A stretch of 64,000 nucleotides of DNA from Geminocystis herdmanii PCC 6308 (GTDB taxonomy: Bacteria > Cyanobacteriota > Cyanobacteriia > Cyanobacteriales > Cyanobacteriaceae): NCBI RefSeq assembly GCF_000332235.1, contig NZ_CM001775.1, forward strand, positions 3,376,804 through 3,440,803, given 5' to 3'. Both the position numbers and the translations under genes were made by a program. Positions 43,385-52,215 of the stretch are shown here, in pieces (positions within the stretch are counted from its first letter, which is position 1; each line of letters opens with the position of its first letter). The notes beneath the pieces were generated by a model, which searched no databases, was not told the DNA's origin, and saw only the letters and a list, made by a program, of their open reading frames with translations.

Positions 43385-44380
43385 CTATTTTTTGATTCGA
43401 TCGAACTTCGGATTAACCCCGAAATATTTTTTAAAAGCCTTAGAAAAAGAAGGTAAACTAGCATAACCGCACATCTGAGCAACATCTGTTACTTTCATCT
43501 TTTTTTGTGTTAATAAACTGTGGGCATACTCCATTCTTTTACCGTGTAAATAACCGAAAATTGTGGTATTAAATAACTCCTTAAAACCAGACTTTAATTT
43601 ATATTCATTAATACATAATTGACGGGATAATTCTTTTAAACTGGGAGGATTTTGTAAGTTTTTCTCCATAATATTTTTTACTTCTTCTAAAGCGATAATA
43701 TCTTTTTTACTGAGAGAAGATTGTTGATAAAATTCTTCTTGATTATTATTTTCTCCTAACCACAAAGCAAATAATTCTAAAGCCTTGCTTTCTAAATAAA
43801 AATTTCTAGTAAATCCCTGATAAGGACAATTTATAATCTGATTTAAAGCACTATTCATATTAATATTATTTTCTCCTTGACGATAATAAGGAGGCACATT
43901 TTTACCCTTAATTAATAGTTGCAATTCTGAGGGTAAAGTATGGCAAGAATCTTGACACATTTCTCGTAAATTTTCCAATGAAATCCCTACTCTAACTTTC
44001 AAAATTCGATCGCCCTTTTGCCAATATTCTGTTTCCTGACGAGAATCCCAAAACTCAATATAATTTTTTCCTGCGGTTTCTAAAACATAATCTGTGATGC
44101 CATGATGGATAGTTTTAACATTACCTGAAACCACAAAGTTAACCACAAAATGATCATCATTTTGATCATTATATTGACTGGTTAAAACTATATTTTCATA
44201 CATTTGATAATCAGAAATTTCTAAATATAAACCATTGCGTAAAGGGATATATTTTTCAGTAGAATATCCTAATAAACCTTTTTCACGCCAAATCAATTCT
44301 TTTTCTCCTGATGAAGTAATGAAAGATTCTGATTCTTGTTGCCAATAATTAGCCCAATTAACAGTTGAAAGTTTAATCAT
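43385..44380 (-). CDS. AraC/PchR-type transcriptional regulator 1
   Basis: 331 residues. The C-terminal double helix-turn-helix domain (about 225-331) has PSLKELSRQLCINEYKLKSGF, then VTDVAQMCGYASLPSFSKAF and KKYFGVNPK, typical of AraC/XylS proteins. The long N-terminal domain resembles PchR, the ferric-siderophore sensor. CPYQGFTRNFYLESKALELF is shared almost word for word with the second regulator at 52192. It probably activates siderophore receptor genes when iron is scarce, and its operators may be the tandem TCCGTTT boxes. Confidence 0.9.
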   Translation of the reverse strand: MIKLSTVNWANYWQQESESFITSSGEKELIWREKGLLGYSTEKYIPLRNGLYLEISDYQMYENIVLTSQYNDQNDDHFVVNFVVSGNVKTIHHGITDYVLETAGKNYIEFWDSRQETEYWQKGDRILKVRVGISLENLREMCQDSCHTLPSELQLLIKGKNVPPYYRQGENNINMNSALNQIINCPYQGFTRNFYLESKALELFALWLGENNNQEEFYQQSSLSKKDIIALEEVKNIMEKNLQNPPSLKELSRQLCINEYKLKSGFKELFNTTIFGYLHGKRMEYAHSLLTQKKMKVTDVAQMCGYASLPSFSKAFKKYFGVNPKFDRIKK

Positions 44381-44625
44381 TCTTTTCTATGGTTGATTTA
44401 AGGATAAAATAATATTTCTCTAGTTGCTTTAGCAAACTTTAGCTATTAGCTTTGTCAATTTATTGCAAAGTGAGTTATGAATCAAAACCGTTATGAAAAA
44501 ATAATTTATCACTCAAAATAATTAACCCACAATGAAATAAATTTCATTGTTAAAAGCATAACTCTACTCAAGTGAGTTCACAAAAATATTATCATAATTA
44601 TTAGTATTAAATAATCAGTTAAAAA
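44381..44625. other. Intergenic region between two minus-strand genes
   Basis: Contains a palindrome CCCACAATGAAATAAATTTC with ATTGT following and a second one ACTCAAGTGAGT at 44564. AAGGATAAAAT at 44400 is loosely like part of the receptor-1 repeat. No gene. Confidence 0.35.
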
Positions 44626-47376
44626 TTAATTTTCTCTTTCAACGATCAAACTATTTAAGGTTAATAATTGCTCTAATATATCTCCATTTTCATCAAAATT
44701 ATAGGCTTTAATTACTAATTTGTCTAACTGTTGATGAAGTTGATATAACTTACTACTAGGCTCATGAAAAAAGGCATTATATAACTGAGTAATTCCCCAT
44801 TGTTTTTTATTCATTTGTTCTGTTCTATAATCGTGCAATTCTACCATTTTATCTCTTATTTGTTGCACAATTTTATTACTCCCCTCGCTCTTTGGGAGAG
44901 GGGTTGGGGGTGAGGGAAACGGGAAAGTTTCAAAACAAGTGGTATTAGTATAAGCGGTATCAGCTTTTAATGTTGAACATTGAGCTTTAACCCAAATACG
45001 ATGGATTTTTGAGGTTAAAATACCTAAAATATAAAAATCATCAGAAGCAATAATCACTGATTTATCTCCTGCTAACCATTCAGTATTAAAAGGAATAAAT
45101 ATCGCCCATTTAGACACTCTAGGCACAGCAAAACACATGGATAAATCTTTAATAGCCTTTCTTAAATTAGGGCGAGGTGCGAATAATTGCCACCAAATTT
45201 CTCTCGCTCTTTTTGCTCTATTATTCAACCTTTCTGGCTTAACATTTTCTTGAAGATACTGAAAAGGTAACTTATAATCACTAGCAGATTCAAGACTTAA
45301 ATCATTAAAATCAATAATCCATCTATCAGGTTTTCCATGAGGATTACTTGCTAAATTATCTCCCATAGAAAATAGTTTAATTACTTCTTTATTTTTACTA
45401 TCTTTTACTATCAATTCTTTAGCTTGTTTTTCAGTAATAATAAAGCCTTTTCCTACGAGTAAAACTCCTTGAAAACAGATATTTTGATTTATCTTTAATT
45501 TTTTAGCTTGAGTAACATCTATTTCCGAAGTGAGAGAGGAATTAATACTATTTACTGAATAATTATCTAAGATATAACTATTAGGAATAATTTTACACCA
45601 ATTAACAATACTAACATGAACATTTGCCTCCCCTGACCATTCTTGAGTAGAAATTGCCTCGTGAATATAGCCTTTATTTTGCATAATATAATCAAGGGAT
45701 GCTTTACGGCTTTTTCCCTGAGAAATAGAGTTAGTCGCTACTAATCCCGCCCTGCCATTTTCTGTTAAATTATCATGGGCAATTCTAAACCAATAACTAC
45801 AAAAATCCACTGAGTCTTTAACATCATTAAACTTACTAAATATTTTCTCTACATATTCATCGCTTAAATTTAATCTCATGTGTTTTCCTCCTAAAAAGGG
45901 AGGATTTCCGATAATTGCATCGGCTTTTATCCAGTCACTAAATAAAGCATCTGTACAAATTATGTTATTATCTAAACTGTCTAAAGGTAACGCAGGTTCG
46001 GTTAAATTAAACTTGTCGATCGCAACTTTTCTCGCTATCATTAAAGTTACCTTTGCTAACTCCACTGCGAAGGGGTTTATATCCATACCATAAAACTGAT
46101 TTGGAGTCACAAAACTCATATTAATTTGTTGATTTTTACCCTTATTTTTATCCTTAATTTTGTCTAACAATAACTGTTCAATTCTTTTTAATTCTTGATA
46201 GGCAACGTAGAGAAAATTTCCACTACCACAAGCAGGATCAAATACTTTATATTCCTGTAATTTGAGTTGTAAATTAGTTAATTCTTTGATGGTATTTGCA
46301 CTGTCGATTAATTCTTCCCAATATTTACTAATAGTTGGGCGCACAATTTTCATAATATCCGCTTCAGAAGTATAGTGCATTCCGTAACTATGTCTCTCTT
46401 TAGCGTTAACTGTGCCTTCAAAAATATTTCCGAAAATGGCAGGGCGAATTTTACTCCAATCCTGCTTCGCAACGGTTGCCAATATCTCTAATTCGGGCTT
46501 GGTAAGTTCGATCGGTTCTACTATACTGAATAAACCACCGTTAAAGTATTCGACTCCTTGATATTTTCCTGCGGGAGTGACTCCTTTGTTATTCATTTCA
46601 CGGAATAAACCACCTAATATATCATAACTACTCGCACCTTCTAAGCATTCTTCTACACAACGCAGAAATAAATCATTGGGTAATAATCCCCTATCTTCGG
46701 CAAACATTGCCAAGACGCATTGGAGGATAAAGCGTTGAATTTTGAGGATAGGATTTGCCCCTAAATCCCCAAGAGTGGGGACTTTTTCCGTTGTCACTCC
46801 CCCAGAATTGGGGGTAGGGGGGCGAAAATTAAGTCTTTGTTGCAAGATTTGGAATAATTCCCCTAGTCGTCTCCCTGCTTTTTCGGTAACGTCAACTTGA
46901 TTGTTATTAAAGATGGGTTTACTTTCTACCCTTGCCATGAAGTTAAAGGCGGAGTAGCGTTTGCCTAAATCTTCTAGCTTGACTGTATCTACAGGTTCAT
47001 CTAATTGTAAGTCAAAATCGAAAATCCAAAATTCATCAAAGTTGCATAATATCACATAACGGGGTCGATCGGGTACAAGTCTTGACCAATATTCAAAGGC
47101 TTGGGCATAATGTTTCGATAAGTCCTCCCCTCGCTTTTTCATCTCAATCAGTAGCTTAGGTTTCCAGACTAAATCAGCAAAACCAGTATTTTTCTTTTTG
47201 CTACCCTTTTTAATAGCTTCTTCGTATTTTGCCCCAGCTTCCAATGCACCATCATAACCGAAAGCCTGAAAAAATCGATCGAGAAATATTTGGGCTTCTT
47301 TCCTTTCTTGTCCAGTTATATGTTGTTGACAAAAGGTAATAAATTTTTCGAGGTTATCTTGATGGTTGTCTGTCAT
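44626..47376 (-). CDS. MmeI-like type II restriction-methyltransferase (single chain)
   Basis: A 916-residue enzyme combining nuclease and methylase. The N-terminal nuclease has GFADLVWKPKLLIEMKKRGE (D...ExK). A helical spacer follows, then methylase motif I VFDPACGSGNFLYVAY, GMDINPFAVELAKV and motif IV IIGNPPFLGGK, then a target-recognition segment and a C-terminal part. Such enzymes cut at a distance and protect the host by adenine methylation. Two stretches look repeat-derived and in frame: RPPTPNSGGVTTEKVPTLGD (46757-46823) and PSPPTPLPKSEGSN (44881-44917). It has no separate specificity gene nearby. Confidence 0.9.
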   Translation of the reverse strand: MTDNHQDNLEKFITFCQQHITGQERKEAQIFLDRFFQAFGYDGALEAGAKYEEAIKKGSKKKNTGFADLVWKPKLLIEMKKRGEDLSKHYAQAFEYWSRLVPDRPRYVILCNFDEFWIFDFDLQLDEPVDTVKLEDLGKRYSAFNFMARVESKPIFNNNQVDVTEKAGRRLGELFQILQQRLNFRPPTPNSGGVTTEKVPTLGDLGANPILKIQRFILQCVLAMFAEDRGLLPNDLFLRCVEECLEGASSYDILGGLFREMNNKGVTPAGKYQGVEYFNGGLFSIVEPIELTKPELEILATVAKQDWSKIRPAIFGNIFEGTVNAKERHSYGMHYTSEADIMKIVRPTISKYWEELIDSANTIKELTNLQLKLQEYKVFDPACGSGNFLYVAYQELKRIEQLLLDKIKDKNKGKNQQINMSFVTPNQFYGMDINPFAVELAKVTLMIARKVAIDKFNLTEPALPLDSLDNNIICTDALFSDWIKADAIIGNPPFLGGKHMRLNLSDEYVEKIFSKFNDVKDSVDFCSYWFRIAHDNLTENGRAGLVATNSISQGKSRKASLDYIMQNKGYIHEAISTQEWSGEANVHVSIVNWCKIIPNSYILDNYSVNSINSSLTSEIDVTQAKKLKINQNICFQGVLLVGKGFIITEKQAKELIVKDSKNKEVIKLFSMGDNLASNPHGKPDRWIIDFNDLSLESASDYKLPFQYLQENVKPERLNNRAKRAREIWWQLFAPRPNLRKAIKDLSMCFAVPRVSKWAIFIPFNTEWLAGDKSVIIASDDFYILGILTSKIHRIWVKAQCSTLKADTAYTNTTCFETFPFPSPPTPLPKSEGSNKIVQQIRDKMVELHDYRTEQMNKKQWGITQLYNAFFHEPSSKLYQLHQQLDKLVIKAYNFDENGDILEQLLTLNSLIVEREN
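44881..44917. repeat. C-rich interspersed repeat in the MmeI-like C-terminal region
   Basis: On the coding strand this reads CCCTCACCCCCAACCCCTCT followed by CCCAAAGAGCGAGGGG, the same unit as at 5329-5362. It is translated in frame as PSPPTPLPKSEG directly after the ETFPFP motif of the target-recognition domain. Confidence 0.7.
46757..46823. repeat. Interspersed hairpin repeat inside the MmeI-like coding sequence
   Basis: On the coding strand it reads GCCCCCCTACCCCCAATTCT, then GGGGGAGT, and later AAGTCCCC...GGGGATTTAGGGGC, matching the interior of the element at 21484-21552 in order and spacing. The insertion is in frame, adds about 22 residues between the N-terminal region and PILKIQRFILQ, and lies where the family has a variable linker. 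Confidence 0.75.
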
Positions 47377-47548
47377 GGAAAGGCTCGATCGTACTAAACT
47401 ACTTTGTATTATAACTCACAAGTAGGGTGGATTAGCCGTGAAAAAAAACCAAAAAATATATATAGATAATTACCCTTTCACCCTTTCTCCTTATCACCCT
47501 TTTCCCTTTCCTCCCTTAGAGGCTAATCATATCTTAATTCAGCAACAC

Positions 47549-47854
47549 CTATGGGAAAAGAATTATAAAACGTTGTTGATATAACTTAAATCCTAAACTA
47601 AATGATTTATGAGTTTGTTCAATTACTTCTATTTGAGTATTTTCTAAGATACTTTTAACAAAATTTGTCGTTCTTTTTTTGAGATTATAACCAGATTTTG
47701 AATAAAAAGCTAACACTTCTGTTAATACTTCTTCAGTGTTGACAAAAGTTATTTCTGAAAGTAAATAACTGATTTTTAAGACTTCTTTATGCCAATCATC
47801 TTGAGGATTAATTAAAGCTACCCAATAGAAAGTATCTACAAAAATTTTTCTCAT
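47549..47854 (-). pseudogene. PIN-domain toxin, C-terminally truncated
   Basis: 101 residues with the PIN start MRKIFVDTFYWVALINPQDDWH, NTEEVLTEVLAFYS and GFKLYQQRF, then an abrupt IILFP and stop. The family normally continues with SLTDCISMNVMR and a final D-x-D/H-x-x-F segment, which are missing, so the last active-site acids are absent. The following minus-strand sequence carries low-complexity CCCTTTC repeats. It lies eight bases after its antitoxin. Confidence 0.75.
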
Positions 47855-47862
47855 GGGTTAAT

Positions 47863-48165
47863 CTATTTATTTATCTTAGGTGTTCCATAAATATAATGAT
47901 CATGCTCTAATGCTCCATCTTTTGGCATTTCTGCTTTTTCGGCTTCACTCATATCCTCAATTAAATTTTCAGCTATTTCCCAAATAGGTTTATTTATCTT
48001 TTTTTCTTCTTGATTAATTGATAATTTATTTTCTTTTTTAATATTCTTTAAATTATCGTTTTTTAAGATAACAATTTTAACTTCTCCAGCAGTGAGATTA
48101 ATCTCATCTTCAATTATTAATTCTCCTTTTTCATTAACTATACCTTTAACTTTTGTGGCTTCCAT
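47863..48165 (-). CDS. Antitoxin of the truncated PIN pair
   Basis: 100 residues. The N-terminus MEATKVKGIVNEKGELIIED...LTAGEVKIVIL resembles the AbrB-like or UPF0175-adjacent antitoxins common in cyanobacteria, and IWEIAENLIEDMSEAE...LPKDG-like (MPKDGALEHDHYIYG) is a recurrent C-terminal sequence of this antitoxin family. The paired toxin is truncated. Confidence 0.7.
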   Translation of the reverse strand: MEATKVKGIVNEKGELIIEDEINLTAGEVKIVILKNDNLKNIKKENKLSINQEEKKINKPIWEIAENLIEDMSEAEKAEMPKDGALEHDHYIYGTPKINK

Positions 48166-48372
48166 ATTAATTTACTTTAATCTGAATTAGAAATTATTAT
48201 AAATTAATTATATCTCTTTTTTTTTCACTTAATAGATTTATTTCATCAAAGTTTTTTTTTGTTGGGTTAGTGTAACCCAACCTATGAATAAGAAAAATGT
48301 TTCAGGGCGACTGAAACAAAAAATATACACAGATTCTGTACACTATAGATATTATTTGTATTTGTGTTTTGT

Positions 48373-48426
48373 GCCGTATTTCAGTTAGTGAATGGTTATA
48401 CTAAACACTAACTCAACGGCTTTTTT
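48373..48426 (+). terminator. Strong hairpin with T6, no upstream plus-strand gene
   Basis: GCCGT pairs with ACGGC and, inside, GTTAGTG pairs with CACTAAC; TTTTTT follows. It looks like an intrinsic terminator on the plus strand, but the nearest plus-strand gene upstream is more than 5 kb away. The 338-base gap 48166-48503 otherwise holds a GTTGGGTTAGTGTAACCCAAC palindrome at 48261 and GGATAGAAGCCCAAACT at 48451. A small RNA ending here is possible. Confidence 0.5.
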
Positions 48427-48503
48427 GTCTAATAAACTTTTCCAGAAATTGGGATAGAAGCCCAAACTACCAAGAAAAAATGTTAATTGTTGGATATGTC
48501 TAA

Positions 48504-49196
48504 TTAATTCCCTAAACTCATCCATTCATCGGCTTTCACATTGGCGATTAACTCAAATCCTCCTTTACCGTCAGGTTTTACTACATACGCCATACCTTGA
48601 GGTTCTGGATATATACCTGTAGCCGCCTCAAAAAGATCGTCATGACCGACTATAATGGTGTTTGTTCCCATTTTCGGTACTGCGGTTAACATGGGCATTA
48701 ATTGAGCTTTCATTTGCACAATTTGTTCATCGGTATAGTCTTCGGCTTTCGGAAAATTAAGAGCGCCATTTTTAACATACTTACCAAAAGCTAAATCCGC
48801 CGTTTGCCACGCACGGCAATATTGACTAGAAATAACCTCTCCCACTGGAATTTGATACTGACGGAAGGCTTCCCCAATTTGTCTCGACTGTTGCCAACCC
48901 ACTTCACTTAACATTCTCTGGGTGGAACAATCCCCCATAACTGCGTTAAGCTGATCAGCATAGTCTTTTTCTGTTTGAGCATGACGGAAATAAATTATAT
49001 ATCCCCCTTGACGTAAAGCATTAACTAATTCAGTGCCACTCATGGTGTCTTTAAATTCGGCATTGGCTTTTTCCCCTTCGCTCATTTCTTCATTTTGTGC
49101 TATCAAATTAACTGATTCTGCTTTTACAGGAGAATAAGACGCAAGATTTAAACAAAGAAGTAAAGATGTGACAATTAATATTTGTTTTCTTATCAT
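48504..49196 (-). CDS. Exported histidine phosphatase family protein
   Basis: A 230-residue protein with a signal peptide (hydrophobic core LIVTSLLLCLNLASYS, cleavage near VKAES). The histidine-phosphatase motif is YIIYFRHAQTEKDYAD (RHxxT), and GTNTIIVGHDDLFEAATG contains the second catalytic His. VISSQYCRAWQTADLAFG is also standard. It would act in the periplasm on a phosphomonoester of unknown identity. It lies upstream of the tonB-exb cluster on the same strand as exbBD. Confidence 0.88.
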   Translation of the reverse strand: MIRKQILIVTSLLLCLNLASYSPVKAESVNLIAQNEEMSEGEKANAEFKDTMSGTELVNALRQGGYIIYFRHAQTEKDYADQLNAVMGDCSTQRMLSEVGWQQSRQIGEAFRQYQIPVGEVISSQYCRAWQTADLAFGKYVKNGALNFPKAEDYTDEQIVQMKAQLMPMLTAVPKMGTNTIIVGHDDLFEAATGIYPEPQGMAYVVKPDGKGGFELIANVKADEWMSLGN

Positions 49197-49408
49197 GTTT
49201 TTTATTTAATGTTAGTAGTAATGGCTTTAGCCTTTATTTATCAGCACTTTTAGATTCTTCGCTATCGCTCAGAATGACAATTTTGCGTTATTATCAGGGC
49301 TTAATAAAGGTGTATTTTTAACTGAGTTAAGAATTAGCATTAACAAAAATATCTCCCTCTCTCCTCATCACCTCATCTCCCTATCTCCCCATCACCCCTT
49401 CCCCATCA

Positions 49409-49810
49409 TTATTTTTTATTAGCTGCGATCGCCAAACCAGCCCCTTTAACCTGTCTTACTTCATCCATAACGGCAACTACTATGCCATGATTTACTTTTT
49501 CATCGGCATTAATAATAATCATTCCTTGCTGATTCTCAGGGATTAATTTTGTGACTGCACCCTGTAAACTATTAACTTGAATGGGTTGTTTATTTAAGAA
49601 AACTTTGCCATCAGGTTGAATGGTGACATTAATTTGGGCAACTTTTTGCGATTCACTGGTGGTTGCAGAGGGTAGATTAACGGGTAAACCTTCCGATCGA
49701 ATTAAAGAAATACTAGATATAATAAAGAATGCCAAAATAGAGAAAATAGCGTCAATCATTGGCACTATATTAATCTCTCCTTGCACATCTTGCTCTTCAG
49801 GTATTCGCAT
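49409..49810 (-). CDS. exbD: Biopolymer transport protein ExbD
   Basis: ExbD forms the proton-driven TonB motor with ExbB. From the ATG at 49810 (MRIPEEQDVQGEINIVPMID) the protein is 133 residues. One membrane helix (AIFSILAFFIISSISLI) carries the conserved Asp in VPMIDAIFSIL. The periplasmic domain has QKVAQINVTIQPDGKVFLN and GMIIINADEKVNHG. AAGGAG lies just upstream; the longer frame to 49834 is less likely. It overlaps the end of exbB by 14 bases. Confidence 0.93.
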   Translation of the reverse strand: MRIPEEQDVQGEINIVPMIDAIFSILAFFIISSISLIRSEGLPVNLPSATTSESQKVAQINVTIQPDGKVFLNKQPIQVNSLQGAVTKLIPENQQGMIIINADEKVNHGIVVAVMDEVRQVKGAGLAIAANKK

Positions 49811-50447
49811 AGGATTTTTCTCCTTTTTCTTCATAAAAACGACGATACAAAAGTTCTAATTGCCCCCCATATTCTTGAATTAAGGCAATTTGACGCAAAT
49901 AAAATGAGCGAAAAACATTGGCAAACATTAAAGTAACGATCGCAACTACTAAACCCATTACCGTAGAAACTAAGGCTTCACTAATTCCTCCTGTCACCCC
50001 TGCGGTGTTTGTGCCTCCAGCATTACCTAACTCAAGGGAGGCAAAAGATTGGATTAAACCTAAAATTGTGCCGAGTAATCCCAATAAAGGTGCGATAGTA
50101 ATCACTGTTTGAAAAAAAGTGTTAAATCTTTTCAATAAGGGTAACTCCGCTTGGGTAGCAGTTTCTAATGCTAAACGAAATTCTGTTGCATTAGGATTTT
50201 CTAATTCGAGGGATTCTAAGAAGATTCTCGCCATAGGTAAATCTATATTTTTACGCAACTTATCAATAGCTGTTACATAATCTGAGCGATAAATTTTTAA
50301 TACTTCTTTCACTAAAACCTTTTCCCTTGACTTAATTCTCATCCAAAACCAAAAACGCTCTATAATGAGTGCGATCGTAATAACAGAAAAGAATAACAGG
50401 GGAATTGAGACGATACCACCTGCTTGTAATAGTTCAATAGTTGACAT
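49797..50447 (-). CDS. exbB: Biopolymer transport protein ExbB
   Basis: The 216-residue MotA/TolQ/ExbB family proton channel. Three membrane helices: near residues 12-32, then TVITIAPLLGLLGTILGLIQSF, then GGISEALVSTVMGLVVAIVTLMFANVF. The motif PLLGLLGTILGLI is diagnostic. It is translationally coupled to exbD and divergent from tonB, with a shared 168-base regulatory region. Confidence 0.95.
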   Translation of the reverse strand: MSTIELLQAGGIVSIPLLFFSVITIALIIERFWFWMRIKSREKVLVKEVLKIYRSDYVTAIDKLRKNIDLPMARIFLESLELENPNATEFRLALETATQAELPLLKRFNTFFQTVITIAPLLGLLGTILGLIQSFASLELGNAGGTNTAGVTGGISEALVSTVMGLVVAIVTLMFANVFRSFYLRQIALIQEYGGQLELLYRRFYEEKGEKSYANT

Positions 50448-50457
50448 TTACTTGCTA

Positions 50458-50476
50458 AAATTTAGTTGCAAATTAT
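50458..50476 (-). promoter_or_regulatory. AT-rich palindrome-like box upstream of exbB (possible Fur site)
   Basis: On the minus strand it reads ATAATTTGCAACTAAATTT, matching 17 of 19 bases with the box upstream of receptor 1 (40854-40872). It is 11 bases before the exbB start, between divergent exbB and tonB. The likeness to known cyanobacterial iron boxes is only loose. Confidence 0.4.
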
Positions 50477-50614
50477 TATTAATTAATTTAATATTTTAAT
50501 ATAGCAAAGTTTAACTGTTAACGCAAATAAATAGCAATAGTATCAGAAAATATTTGCAATGTAAGAGTGAAATAAAATCTTTCAGCCCGATTTACCTTAG
50601 ATAATTGATTCATC

Positions 50615-52138
50615 ATGACTTATTCAGTAACTTGTATTGAGCAACGTCAACAGGAAGCCGATAAAACTCGTCAACTTATTACCGTTGGGGTTCTCGGTTC
50701 GATCGCCCTTCATGGTATTATGTTTACCGTGCTAAATTCCATGGAAAAACCTTTGATAGAAGAAATTAAGCCTATAGAATTTATAGTAGTACAAGAGCCT
50801 GAAATTAAGCCAGAAGAAAAACCCGTCACGAAACCAGAAGTAAAACCACAACCGCAACCAAAATTAGAGACGGTTAAGCCTCCTTTACCGCAACCAAAAG
50901 AAGTAGTTAAATCGCAACCGCAACCGAAATTAGAGACAGTTAAACCTCAACCCACCGTAACTAAAAGGGAAATAACTCCCCCTTCTCCAGCGCCACAAGT
51001 TGTAAAAACAACCCCCACTCCTCAACCGCTTATTACCCCAGAAGTTGTCGAAAATAACCCCCAACCTCAAAAAACTCCAGAAATTGTTGAAAATATCCCT
51101 CAACCTCAAGTAACATCCACTTCTTCCCCTCTCCCACTATCACCCTCTCCCACTATCACCCCTTCCCCTCAACCTTCTATCACTCAACCTCAAGAGGTTT
51201 TAACCAGTAACACTTTAGGCAGAAATAACGCCCCCCGTGCCGTAAAACCTGTTGAGAATAGTAGTAATAACCCTTTAAGTAATAGCTTTAACTCCACTGC
51301 AAGGGTAGAAAATAGCAATAGTAATTCAACTTCCACCGTTGCGCGTATGAGTGAAGATACACCCGTTTCCAGTGGCAGACTATCTCGTGGTAATGGTAAA
51401 ACTCCCACTGCTGTTAATAACACCAATAATCAAGGGGAGGGAGTAGGTAATTTAAGAAATAGCCTGAGTCGTGGCAATAGTCAAAACAGTAACAATAACT
51501 CGAAAAATACGGTATCTGGTATTCCTAGCAATATCGCTGCTACCAGTCAATCTGTACCACAACGCCCCCAAGCTAAACCCACTTCTCCCCCCCCTGAGAG
51601 TATCAAATGTATTAGTAATTGTAATCCTTCTTATCCTTCTGAGTTACAAGGGGTAGAAGGCAAAGCCACGGTTAAGGTAAATTTGGATAGTAGCGGTAAT
51701 GTGTTAGGGGTGAGTGTAGTTAATCCCCATAGTAACGGGGAAGTAAATCGACAGGCATTGTTAGCCGCCCGACAAATGCGTTTTTCTTCTCCTAGGGTGA
51801 ATAATGCTTCGGTGCAGGTTAGTATTAATTTTACTGTAGCTGGGTCAGAGTTCGATCGACTTGCTCGTCAGAAGAAAGAAGAAGCGCAAAGACAGGCAAG
51901 ATTAAGCGAAGAAAAAGAGCGTCAAGAAAGACAAGCACAACTGGAAAAAGAAAGATTACAACGTCAGCAACAGTTAGAAAAAGAGCGTCAGGAAAGGGAG
52001 GCACAAGCTAGAATTGAAAGGGAAAAAAGAGAAACAGAATTGAAAAAACAGCAGGAGTTAGAAGTAAAATCGAAAGAAATATTGCCCACTGAAATACCTT
52101 CACCTAACATTGAGGTTCAAGAAAATGACCAAAATTGA
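50615..52138 (+). CDS. tonB: TonB energy transducer with an unusual charged C-terminal extension
   Basis: 507 residues. One N-terminal membrane anchor lies at about residues 24-44 (VGVLGSIALHGIMFTVLN), followed by a long Pro/Lys/Gln-rich periplasm-spanning region (residues 55-200) and a Ser/Asn-rich linker. The TonB domain, about residues 328-408, has NPSYPSELQGVEGKATVKVN, RQALLAARQMRFSSP and VQVSINF. Unlike usual TonB, about 95 residues follow, with RQKKEEAQRQARLSEEKERQ and related Arg/Glu/Gln coiled-coil repeats. It would couple the ExbBD motor to the two receptors here. Confidence 0.92.
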   Translation: MTYSVTCIEQRQQEADKTRQLITVGVLGSIALHGIMFTVLNSMEKPLIEEIKPIEFIVVQEPEIKPEEKPVTKPEVKPQPQPKLETVKPPLPQPKEVVKSQPQPKLETVKPQPTVTKREITPPSPAPQVVKTTPTPQPLITPEVVENNPQPQKTPEIVENIPQPQVTSTSSPLPLSPSPTITPSPQPSITQPQEVLTSNTLGRNNAPRAVKPVENSSNNPLSNSFNSTARVENSNSNSTSTVARMSEDTPVSSGRLSRGNGKTPTAVNNTNNQGEGVGNLRNSLSRGNSQNSNNNSKNTVSGIPSNIAATSQSVPQRPQAKPTSPPPESIKCISNCNPSYPSELQGVEGKATVKVNLDSSGNVLGVSVVNPHSNGEVNRQALLAARQMRFSSPRVNNASVQVSINFTVAGSEFDRLARQKKEEAQRQARLSEEKERQERQAQLEKERLQRQQQLEKERQEREAQARIEREKRETELKKQQELEVKSKEILPTEIPSPNIEVQENDQN

Positions 52139-52215
52139 GGACTTTGCCCTTGAATTAGAGGTTATCAAAAGGGATTCTCCATCACAAATAATTGTTACTT
52201 CTTGTCATAATCAAT

